Assembly (NCBI GenBank): GCA_045642465.1
Contig: JAZUIY010000005.1
Span: forward strand, 1 to 36,204
Direction of reading: 5' to 3'
Origin: RUG420 sp045642465
GTDB lineage: Bacteria; Bacillota; Clostridia; Oscillospirales; Acutalibacteraceae
Length of the DNA: 36,204 nucleotides
In this document: positions 1 to 5,984 of the stretch, in pieces
Position numbering within the stretch: the first letter of the stretch is position 1
How the letters are laid out: every line of letters begins with the position of its first letter
Position numbers and translations under genes: made by a program
Notes under the pieces: model-generated
What the model saw: the letters and a program-made list of their open reading frames with translations, nothing else
Database searches by the model: none
Told to the model about the DNA's origin: nothing

Positions 1-115
1 TAGGACCAAGAAGCCCAAAGATTTCACCCTCCTTAATTTCAAGTGTCAGGCCATCAACTACTGGTTTATTATCATATTTCTTAATAAGTCCTTCTAACTT
101 AACTACTGTATTCAT
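1..115 (-). CDS. ABC transporter ATP-binding protein, N-terminal fragment
   Basis: Only the first 38 codons are inside the window; the gene runs off the left edge. The reading frame starts MNTVVKLEGLIKKYDNK and reaches GEIFGLLGP, which is the usual run-up to the Walker A motif of ABC ATPases (LLGPNGAGKST). A Shine-Dalgarno TAAGGAG at 124-130 stands 8 bases before the ATG. Such an N-terminus is typical of ABC-2 type multidrug or lantibiotic-immunity exporters, but the substrate cannot be told from this much. It is transcribed leftward, in the same direction as the flavodoxin-PadR-ferredoxin operon but separated from it by a terminator. Confidence 0.85.
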   Translation of the reverse strand, partial: MNTVVKLEGLIKKYDNKPVVDGLTLEIKEGEIFGLLGP

Positions 116-218
116 AACTGAATCTCCTTAACGTGTTTTACTTTTACGATTCTATAACTTGGAATTCAATTACAAATCTGCCTTTTGACATATTTTGAAC
201 ATGACTTTAGTCATATCC

Positions 219-261
219 TTCACAAAAAGAGAACCCTCAAGTCACGAAAGTGACCTGAGGG
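219..261 (-). terminator. Rho-independent terminator after the flavodoxin/PadR/ferredoxin operon
   Basis: On the minus strand a 12-bp stem (CCCTCAGGTCAC with GTGACTTGAGGG, one G-U pair) closes a TTTC loop at 234-261. It is followed by TTCTCTTTTTG. It lies about 70 bases past the stop of the membrane ferredoxin gene, so it should end that operon. Confidence 0.75.
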
Positions 262-331
262 AACATGTCAGAAAGGTTTATGCTAAAACCTTAGGGTAGT
301 CGGGTTGTAACAACTAAATTAGCATAAGAGG

Positions 332-1078
332 TTATTTCTTATCGGCTGTCATATTTTTAAAGGAATACCTAATCACTCCTTTGGGACACACATCAGCACA
401 TGCACCACACTGAATACATTCAGAACACTTACCATTCATATTCTTTGTAACCATCTCATCTACAGCAAGTCCCATTGGACAGGCTTTGCTGCATTTCTTA
501 CAGGAAATACATTTTGACCTATCAGCCTGCATATGGAGCTGCGGAAGATGCAAAATCTGGCCAATCTTGGAACCAATTACCATAAATGGTGCCATCCAGC
601 AAATATAATGACACGCCGCTCTTTTTCCATGAAATAACGCTGGAGCAACAAGCAGAAGAATCACTCCGTAATAAATAATATAATTGTATATCTCTGATAC
701 AGAAATTCCATGGTCTGTCATATAAAAGAAATCAATGGTTACATCATTTTTTCCGAGAACAAAAGTGATTACTATTGCTGCTATCCAGATTACCCAGATC
801 ACATACTTAATATTATTGCGCCAACCCTGTTTTGCCGGTCTGTCATTCGCCATAGCTGCACATTCCTGCAATCCGCCTGCCGGACACAGATAACCGCACC
901 ATGCTCTGCCCAGAAATATGGATGCAAGAAACATCGTACAAAACACAATAAAACTACCGTTCATGATATGTTCTGATGCAGCCTGAATAATCAGATATGG
1001 TGAAAAATACCATATTGTAACTGGGAATAACAAAAATGAAATTAACAGCAGTGCTCTGCGGATTTTCTGTCTTTTCAT
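332..1078 (-). CDS. Membrane-bound 4Fe-4S ferredoxin-type protein (NapH/CcoG-like)
   Basis: This 248-residue protein probably passes electrons at the membrane. Hydrophobic segments occur at about residues 8-33, 40-60, 90-110 and 135-150. CGYLCP (near residue 61) and CHYICW (near 156) are the paired CxxxC membrane motifs of NapH/MauN/CcoG-like polyferredoxins. The cytoplasmic tail has two ferredoxin clusters, CISCKKCSKACP and CIQCGACADVCP, the second preceded by an extra CSEC. The gene is last in a leftward operon with a flavodoxin and a PadR regulator; its ATG follows the PadR stop by 4 bases. The context suggests a redox module in which flavodoxin and the membrane ferredoxin exchange electrons; the actual partner is not visible. 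The family assignment is firm, the physiological role is inferred. Confidence 0.85.
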   Translation of the reverse strand: MKRQKIRRALLLISFLLFPVTIWYFSPYLIIQAASEHIMNGSFIVFCTMFLASIFLGRAWCGYLCPAGGLQECAAMANDRPAKQGWRNNIKYVIWVIWIAAIVITFVLGKNDVTIDFFYMTDHGISVSEIYNYIIYYGVILLLVAPALFHGKRAACHYICWMAPFMVIGSKIGQILHLPQLHMQADRSKCISCKKCSKACPMGLAVDEMVTKNMNGKCSECIQCGACADVCPKGVIRYSFKNMTADKK

Positions 1079-1082
1079 TATA

Positions 1083-1634
1083 TCAATCCGTCCCTTCTAC
1101 AAGAAGTTTTTTTGCATCCTGACACCAACGCAGATATCCTTCATAGGTTTCAATACCAAATGACACCGTCAGATAAAAAAAGAGGTGATCTCTTTGGTCT
1201 AATACATGTGAAAGATTATTCTTATATACCTGTAACACTGCAAGATCTCTTGAAATCTCCTTTTCAAACTCTTCTATTGTTGCAATAGACATCTCATTGT
1301 CAGTTGCTCCCCCGAAAAAAACTTTAAGAAGCATTTCATATTTCAGATCGTTTACGGATTTAGAATCTGACAGCCATATCCTAAGCTTTTCTCTGCCTGC
1401 ATCCGTAATTTCATAATAAATCCTCTCTCTGCCTGATTCGTTCTTAACATTCTCTGCCTTTTGTATCAAGCCAGATTCTTCTAAGGAAGCTAAAGCCGGA
1501 TATATGCTTCCAAAACTCCCTTTCCAGAAAAAGCGAATTCCTCCGTCAATCTGTTTTTTGATATCATATCCTGTTAATGGATTGTGAGATAACAGGCCTA
1601 AGATAACCATATCTATTTTTCTATCCTTTGCCAC
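1083..1634 (-). CDS. PadR-family transcriptional regulator
   Basis: The 183-residue protein has the PadR winged helix at its N-terminus (ILGLLSHNPLTGYDIKKQI, then GSIYPALASLEESGLI and the wing GRERIYYEITDAGREKL) and a C-terminal helical dimerization region of the Vir_act_alpha_C type. The start is a GTG directly after the TAA of the flavodoxin gene; the ribosome binding site GGAGGG lies inside the last codons of that gene, so translation is probably coupled. PadR proteins usually repress, and often autoregulate, until a ligand binds. Here the likely target is the palindromic site at 2118-2150 over the operon's own promoter, which is inference from position and symmetry. Confidence 0.9.
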   Translation of the reverse strand: MAKDRKIDMVILGLLSHNPLTGYDIKKQIDGGIRFFWKGSFGSIYPALASLEESGLIQKAENVKNESGRERIYYEITDAGREKLRIWLSDSKSVNDLKYEMLLKVFFGGATDNEMSIATIEEFEKEISRDLAVLQVYKNNLSHVLDQRDHLFFYLTVSFGIETYEGYLRWCQDAKKLLVEGTD

Positions 1635-2105
1635 TTAGATGCCCTCCATGAATTCATCCAGTTTTTCATGATTATTGCTAAACGCCTCGTTTGATTTATC
1701 TGCAAGCGCGACACTCCTTCTCATATTTTTAAGTTTTTTCGCCAGGTTGGAAATACACTTCTCATTATCTCCACCGCCACTAAAAGTAAATACTGCAACA
1801 ACTTTATCTGCTATATCAGCATATTTCAAAAGAGAATTGATTGGTGAAGCAGCCTTTCCGGCCCAGATAGGCGTTCCGATGATTATTTCATCATATACAT
1901 CAATATTTTCTGGTACCCCTTTAATTTTGGGTGTCATGCCAAAAGTTGACTGCATTCCACCTATCAACATTTGTTTCCCCATTTTATCAGGCATTGGTTT
2001 GGTCGGTTCAATTCTATATAAGTCCAAATTTAACTTTTGAGACATATACTCTGCTGCTTCTTTTGTATTGTCACTTAATGAATAATATATAATCGCTCTC
2101 TTCAT
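1635..2105 (-). CDS. Flavodoxin
   Basis: A 156-residue flavodoxin fold. The N-terminal MKRAIIYYSLSDNTKEAA carries the phosphate-binding loop for FMN (YSLSDNT, where classical flavodoxins have T/S-x-T-G-x-T), followed by EIIIGTPIWAGKAASPI and VAVFTFSGGGDN, the other FMN-contacting loops. I start it at the ATG at 2105 rather than an upstream codon because AAAGGAG stands 6 bases before it. It is first in an operon with PadR and a membrane ferredoxin. Many such short flavodoxins in anaerobes act as iron-sparing electron carriers or as regulators' partners; which applies here is unknown. Confidence 0.85.
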   Translation of the reverse strand: MKRAIIYYSLSDNTKEAAEYMSQKLNLDLYRIEPTKPMPDKMGKQMLIGGMQSTFGMTPKIKGVPENIDVYDEIIIGTPIWAGKAASPINSLLKYADIADKVVAVFTFSGGGDNEKCISNLAKKLKNMRRSVALADKSNEAFSNNHEKLDEFMEGI

Positions 2106-2117
2106 GACATCTCCTTT

Positions 2118-2150
2118 ATATATCAATTTGATATATCGTTTTGATACATC
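2118..2150 (-). promoter_or_regulatory. Palindromic operator, probably for the PadR regulator
   Basis: Positions 2118-2136 are a perfect 19-bp palindrome centred on 2127 (half-site ATATATCAA). A second, imperfect dyad GATATATC-N5-GATACATC overlaps it at 2130-2150. The sites cover the region from the -10 box to the ribosome binding site of the flavodoxin gene, where a bound repressor would block transcription. The link to the PadR protein encoded in the same operon is inference. Confidence 0.6.
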
Positions 2151-2176
2151 GTAGCATGCATATTTTAATTAGTCAA
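2148..2176 (-). promoter_or_regulatory. Promoter of the flavodoxin operon
   Basis: On the minus strand TTGACT (2171-2176), a 17-base spacer and TACGAT (2148-2153) form a good sigma-A type promoter. The -35 box ends 1 bp from the left end of the IS remnant at 2178. Confidence 0.65.
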
Positions 2177-2177
2177 G

Positions 2178-2203
2178 TGGACTGCGGCGAAAAATGTATA
2201 GTC
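2178..2203 (+). repeat. Left terminal inverted repeat of the IS3-type remnant
   Basis: The 26 bp starting TGGACTGCGGCG match the complement of 2917-2942 at 25 of 26 positions. Confidence 0.9.
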
Positions 2204-2240
2204 GGATATAATTCCATCAGCATCTGGAAAGGAATTGTAA

Positions 2241-2450
2241 ATGGCTAGAAGAAACGAAAAGTACACTCCGGAAATGAGAGAACAGACCGCAGCATATATC
2301 TTGGAATCCGAAAAATCAGCAACAAAGACAGCAAAAGAGAAAGAAAAGGAAGCAGAGCTGGAAACCCAGAGAAAGAAGCTGGCAGAAGCCCAAGAGGATA
2401 TAGAAATATTAAATAAGTCCCTGCACATCTTTATGCAACCCCGCGAATGA
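2241..2450 (+). pseudogene. IS3-family orfA remnant, internally deleted
   Basis: The 69 codons begin like IS3/IS150-type OrfA proteins (MARRNEKYTPEMREQTAAYI, then ESEKSATKTAKE), then jump to the charged leucine-zipper region (ELETQRKKLAEAQEDIEILNK) and the LHIFMQ ending. The middle of the helix-turn-helix domain is absent, so DNA binding is unlikely. The stop overlaps the next ATG (ATGA at 2447-2450), the place where intact copies frameshift into orfB. Confidence 0.8.
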
Positions 2451-2879
2451 AGTACGAAGCGATCAAGAAGTACCGCAAGGAATATCCCGTGATAAAGATG
2501 TGCAAGGTCCTAGAGTTGTATCCGCCCAACTACTACAAATGCGATCCTGAGAAATGGTACCGGGGAAGGATTGATATTCCATAGTGACAGAGGAAGCCAA
2601 TACGCGAGTAAAGGCTTTCAGGAGATGTTAAGGATCCACGGGATTAACGGGAGCATGAGCAGGCCGGGATGCCCATATGACAACTCCTGTGTAGAGAGTT
2701 TCTTTGCAACGCTGAAAAAAGAACAGATTTACAAGAGAAAGTACGATACAATGGAAGAGGTACAGCGAGATGTATTTGAATATATAGAACTGTTCTATAA
2801 CAGAAAACGTATGCATTCACACCTCGGCTATATGAGTCCGGTTGAATACAGATTGAAGCAGATGGAGTTATCCGCTTGA
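2447..2879 (+). pseudogene. IS3-family transposase orfB remnant, internally deleted and frameshifted
   Basis: The first part (2447-2584) encodes 45 residues, MKYEAIKKYRKEYPVIKMCK onward, of the OrfB N-terminal region and ends in TAG. The second part (frame of 2571-2879) resumes at LIFHSDRGSQYASKGF and continues through CVESFFATLKKE and the C-terminal RMHSHLGYMSPVEY. HSD holds the second Asp and VES the Glu of the DDE triad; the first Asp and all sequence between are deleted, and the two parts are in different frames. The product cannot be an active transposase. Confidence 0.85.
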
Positions 2880-2916
2880 AAATACTATGTTAAGAGATGC
2901 CGATGAATAGAAAAAT

Positions 2917-2942
2917 GACTATACATTTTTCACCGCAGTCCA
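2917..2942 (-). repeat. Right terminal inverted repeat of the IS3-type remnant
   Basis: It is the mirror partner of 2178-2203 with one mismatch. It ends 14 bp before the ribosome binding site of the next gene, so sequence in or near this end may supply that gene's promoter. Confidence 0.9.
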
Positions 2943-2969
2943 GAATTAAAGTTCTGAGAGGTGGTTATT

Positions 2970-3569
2970 ATGAACATTTACAAAATGAGTTGCGATGTAG
3001 ATTATTACGAAAGAGTATTTAATGCGAGAAAACAGAATATTTACGCATATAAATCAAATATCCCCGAAATAAGCAAAAAAGCAGGAAGAGACTGTTCACA
3101 TCTAGATTTCTCACCTGGCTTGAATGAACTACTGGAAGATGTCGTCTTTTTCTGCGAAACTGATAACTCCCTGCAATCATACAACTATTTGAATAATGTA
3201 CATGGGTGGCCAATAGTCCACGAACGAGTTAAAGATCTATTGACGGAAGAACATATTCGAGGTGTTCTATTTTTCCCTCTCCGAATTATACATGACAAGT
3301 CAGGATTACCAGAACACGGATTCTATCTGCTATACACATCGAATTTCATCGAAGCATATGATATGGAAAGAAGCATGTACAAATACCTTGAGAAATATAA
3401 CGCGTATATGTTCTTCCCAATGAAAACGGTTTTTGTAGAATCTGAATGCTCCCAATATGATATATTTAGATGTGTTAAAGATCCAGTTCCTTTGTATGTG
3501 AGTCAACGCTTCTACGAGATTATTAAATCAGCTGGATATGAAGGTTTTAGTTTTCATAAAGTTCAATAG
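2970..3569 (+). CDS. Putative immunity-type protein (Imm11/Imm43-like)
   Basis: The protein has 199 residues from the ATG at 2970, preferred over an upstream in-frame GTG because AGGTGG lies 5 bases before it. No signal peptide or membrane segment is seen, so it is probably cytoplasmic. It has no catalytic motif I can name. The C-terminal end, PLYVSQRFYEIIKSAGYEGF, resembles the closing pattern of DUF1629/Imm11-type and related immunity proteins of polymorphic toxin systems (a 'vS...k.iieaGytGf.f' tail). No toxin gene is next to it, so it may be an orphan immunity gene or a remnant of a larger locus; the flanking IS remnant and gene fragments fit that. It could instead be an unrelated hypothetical protein. 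Confidence 0.4.
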   Translation: MNIYKMSCDVDYYERVFNARKQNIYAYKSNIPEISKKAGRDCSHLDFSPGLNELLEDVVFFCETDNSLQSYNYLNNVHGWPIVHERVKDLLTEEHIRGVLFFPLRIIHDKSGLPEHGFYLLYTSNFIEAYDMERSMYKYLEKYNAYMFFPMKTVFVESECSQYDIFRCVKDPVPLYVSQRFYEIIKSAGYEGFSFHKVQ

Positions 3570-3741
3570 GAAGCCGTATTCCTTCCGAACCCATGCGATT
3601 ATCTCTTCATAAGTAGCACCAACCTTGAAACCGGACATATCCATTTCCTCGAGATTGAACTCGACGCGAACATGTTTTGTCGATATGTTTTCCTTGGAAA
3701 GCAAGACAACCGTCTCGACAGTAGTATCGTTGATTAACCAA
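3562..3741 (-). pseudogene. Fragment of the C-terminal extension of an RlmD-type rRNA methyltransferase
   Basis: On the minus strand, in the frame just after the ATPase stop, about 55 codons read TTVETVVLLSKENI, then HVRVEFNLEEMDM, then GATYEEIIAWVRKEYGF. HVETVVLLS is the usual end of RumA/RlmD-type uracil-C5 methyltransferases, and the following acidic segment plus 'ATY.EI..YV...yG' is the extension that many gut Clostridia carry on these enzymes. Neither the catalytic domain upstream nor the rest of the tail downstream is present. It is a stranded fragment, distinct from the complete gene at 5985-7328. The assignment rests on remembered family patterns, not a search. Confidence 0.6.
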
Positions 3742-3743
3742 AT

Positions 3744-4901
3744 TTAACTTCCCCATTCGCTCCAAGATACGTATCTTATACCATTTATCTCGCAAGATAC
3801 ATCCCCTAAATAGAAAACACTCCCCTGCACACTGTCTGTTCTTAATCCGACATATGTCCTTACACTAGTTGATAATTTCTTTTCCACATCTGATTTACTT
3901 TTGACCTCTATTGCAAAATTTTTCTTCCAATCAGTAATAATATCTACCTCAAACCCATTCTTATCTCTATAATAAGTCAGATTTGCTTTTTTTGCGTCAT
4001 TGTATCTTTTTTTCAGCAATTCGGATACAGCAGCAGTTTCTACAACGGCACCTTTATGGTCATCAAGTAATAATTCTTCTTTTGACTCTAGTCGTAGCAA
4101 ATAGCACATCAATCCGGAATCAACAAAATACAATTTAGGAGTTTTTACAACAGTTCTTCCAAGATTATTACTGTCCGGTTCAAGGAAATGTATAATATAA
4201 GATGCCTCGAGAATTGAACACCAATTTTTTATTGTTACAGCAGAAACCCCAATATCTCTGGATATACTATCATAATTTACCATCTGCCCACTATACAGTG
4301 CACACACTTGAATAAATTTTCGGAATGCACTCACATTATCAGCATTTATCTGATCCTTAACATCCAAGTCTAAATATGTGTCTATATAATTTTCAAACCA
4401 ATCATCCAAATAAAAATGCTTATCCTTATCATGCAATGGTGGATAAAATCCTTTAAAGAAAATATCATAAGGTTCATCTGGCAATAATCCGGCTTCTTTA
4501 AGTTCTTGCATCGAAAATGGAAGTAATTTTACCAAACCAACTCTGCCTGCAAGACTATCAGTTATATTTTGCTTTAATCTAAACTGACTTGAGCCTGTAA
4601 GAATATACTTTCCCGGAGTGTAAGCGCTTTTATCAATTATAAGTTTTATAGCGTCAAATATTTCAGGAACCTTTTGTGCTTCGTCAATAATAACTCCATC
4701 TGGAAATGCTTTCAAAAAATCACTCGGATTTGACTTTGCAAGTTCTCTTAAATTCTTATCATCAAAAGAAATATATTTTTTATCTGGAAATGCATATTTT
4801 GTAAGTGTAGATTTCCCGCTCTGTCTTGGCCCTGTAATGGCAACAACCGGGAATTGCTCTGCAAGTCTCATAAGTGCAGCATATGCTTTTCTCTCTATCA
4901 T
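3744..4901 (-). CDS. AAA-type ATPase with DUF4143 C-terminal domain
   Basis: The 385-residue protein has a Walker A motif GPRQSGKST (residues 24-32), a Walker B-like GVIIDEAQ near residue 70, and ILTGSSQ as sensor-like motif, matching the AAA_14 domain. The middle and C-terminal parts are DUF4143, ending in a PD-(D/E)XK-like core (YYRDKNGFEVDIITDW then FAIEVKSK). Family members are widespread in accessory regions and proposed to be stress, toxin-antitoxin or defence related, but their function is mostly unknown. The start is supported by AGGAGGAG just upstream. It is preceded by five 23-bp direct repeats interwoven with a strong promoter, which suggests tight regulation. Confidence 0.85.
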   Translation of the reverse strand: MIERKAYAALMRLAEQFPVVAITGPRQSGKSTLTKYAFPDKKYISFDDKNLRELAKSNPSDFLKAFPDGVIIDEAQKVPEIFDAIKLIIDKSAYTPGKYILTGSSQFRLKQNITDSLAGRVGLVKLLPFSMQELKEAGLLPDEPYDIFFKGFYPPLHDKDKHFYLDDWFENYIDTYLDLDVKDQINADNVSAFRKFIQVCALYSGQMVNYDSISRDIGVSAVTIKNWCSILEASYIIHFLEPDSNNLGRTVVKTPKLYFVDSGLMCYLLRLESKEELLLDDHKGAVVETAAVSELLKKRYNDAKKANLTYYRDKNGFEVDIITDWKKNFAIEVKSKSDVEKKLSTSVRTYVGLRTDSVQGSVFYLGDVSCEINGIRYVSWSEWGS

Positions 4902-4924
4902 ATAATAACTCCTCCTAACATTTC

Positions 4925-5034
4925 AGGATATCTCAAATTATAAAATAAGGATATTCCAAAGTCAACATATAGGATATTCCAAAGTATTGAGTTAGGATAT
5001 CTCAAAGTGCAAGATTAGGGTTTTCTAAAATCAA
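4925..5034. repeat. Five-unit 23-bp direct repeat array upstream of the ATPase gene
   Basis: The core AGGATATYYCAAA recurs at 4925, 4948, 4971 and 4994, and a degenerate copy at 5017 (AGGGTTTTCTAAA). All starts are exactly 23 bp apart. The spacers are AT-rich and not conserved. Unit 2 sits in the spacer of the ATPase promoter, unit 1 just downstream of the -10 box and unit 3 directly upstream of the -35 box. This is the layout of a multi-site operator; an iteron role is less likely since no replication gene is near. Confidence 0.85.
4937..4965 (-). promoter_or_regulatory. Promoter of the DUF4143 ATPase gene
   Basis: On the minus strand TTGACT (4960-4965), a 17-base spacer and a perfect TATAAT (4937-4942). 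Repeat unit 2 fills most of the spacer. Confidence 0.75.
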
Positions 5035-5035
5035 A

Positions 5036-5515
5036 TCACTTCAACTCATCTATAATCGAACTCAAGCTTTCATAATCAACAAAATCAACAACCTGATTAT
5101 ATGTCTCGATCATTGCACGAACTTCTGCATTCTTCTTTTCCTCCGGAAGATTCTTAGCCTTTCTTACAAGAAGTCCCATCATAGTTTTGTGTTTAAAATT
5201 CAGTTTCGTGTAATCAATTGCACCGCGCAAATGTAAAACAGTCGCTTGCTCATATGGTAATTTTCTTTTACCACCCCAACTTGAAGTCGCAAATTGCGAC
5301 TTTAAACGTTCAGGAATTTCACTCTCATCTAACTGGAACCTAAAATCCTCTGGAAATCTTCTAATATTACGTTTGACTTGTTCATTTAATCGCTTGACCT
5401 CATATCCTTAAAGATTCGCCAAATCCGAATCTAACATCACCTGTTGTCCACGAATCGTATACACTTTATTTTTGATATCTTCAGCAGATGAAGTCATTTG
5501 AATTTCTTCTTGCAT
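5036..5515 (-). pseudogene. ORF6N-domain protein gene interrupted by one stop codon
   Basis: From the ATG at 5515 (AAAGGA about 9 bases upstream) a single frame of 160 codons runs to TGA at 5036-5038, broken only by TAA at 5408-5410 (codon 36). The protein reads VYTIRGQQVMLDSDLANL, stop, GYEVKRLNEQVKRNIRRFPE, then LKSQFATSSWGGKRKLPY: this is the ORF6N domain of phage-type antirepressors, where LAxLYGYE is expected, so the stop replaces the Tyr. After the domain the usual C-terminal part is replaced by a shorter segment (LRGAIDYTKLNF onward) that I do not recognise, probably after a deletion. Nonsense decay looks recent because the frame is otherwise open. Confidence 0.75.
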
Positions 5516-5984
5516 CCATTATTCCTTTCTCTTAACCATTATCCGCATCTTCTCTTAATTTGTCATGCGGGAACACGTTTCAGAGTAGGTTAAGACAAAA
5601 AGACCGGCATTTCTGCCGGCCTCGTTGGTAGATTATATTCTGGATATAACACGCCAACTTCAGCCCGACAAACTCGAAGTTATCTTTCAATAATAAATCG
5701 AGCTATGCACATTTCAACCATTTCATTTTGCATAATTCATTCATTTTATTTTGCACTTTTCATCGATGCTTTCCCATCACATCTATATCAGCACCACCAA
5801 CTCGCCTTTTTACCGCCAATAGCACTGCACACAGGGCTTCCGAAAATGTCAGCACTGCACACTCGCCAATGAATTCTGTGCTTTTTCTTCGGAATCCGGA
5901 CATGAAAAAGGGCTTCTCTGTGACCCTGGCAGAACTCCGGAATCGCTGAAAAGCCCGCAAAATCAAAGGATTATCGCTATTCTA
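5516..5984. other. Intergenic stretch with a terminator and a conserved-looking non-genic segment
   Basis: No convincing gene is seen. The left part has a minus-strand terminator at 5597-5621. At 5700-5757 AT-rich direct repeats occur (minus strand TGCAAAATRAAATG, twice, 21 bp apart). At 5760-5966 a minus-strand open frame of 68 codons lacks a ribosome binding site and reads like non-coding DNA; it may be a dispersed intergenic repeat. The segment 5903-5955 can fold (GGGCTTTTC with GAGAAGCCC, then TTTTTC on the minus strand) and may terminate the rlmD-like gene. Confidence 0.5.
5597..5621 (-). terminator. Rho-independent terminator, minus strand
   Basis: On the minus strand GGCCGGCA-GAAA-TGCCGGTC is followed by TTTTTGTC. 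The nearest upstream minus-strand gene is the rlmD-like one, whose stop is 360 bases away. Confidence 0.7.

Larger units (their letters stand above)
2178..2942 (+). mobile_element. Internally deleted IS3-family element with intact inverted repeats
   Basis: The 765-bp element is bounded by 26-bp inverted repeats at 2178-2203 and 2917-2942 that differ at one base and have the TG...CA ends of the IS3 family. Between them are remnants of orfA (2241-2450) and orfB (2447-2584 and 2571-2879), in the usual overlapping order. Full-length relatives are about 1.2-1.5 kb, so internal segments are missing from both genes: the OrfA helix-turn-helix core and the OrfB region with the first catalytic Asp. No target-site duplication is evident in the flanks (CAAG on the left, GAAT on the right). 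The intact ends mean it could still be mobilised in trans. Confidence 0.85.

Noticed and set aside
4925..5034. CRISPR array
   Set aside because: Units are 23 bp including the spacer, the spacers are 10 bp of AT-rich sequence, and no cas genes are present.
5700..5760. ARG-box-like sequence TGAATGAATTATGCA
   Set aside because: The half-site spacing is one base too long and no arginine gene is near.
5760..5966. Open frame of 68 codons on the minus strand
   Set aside because: No ribosome binding site, basic and low-information composition, and a hairpin structure upstream; more likely intergenic repeat DNA than a gene.
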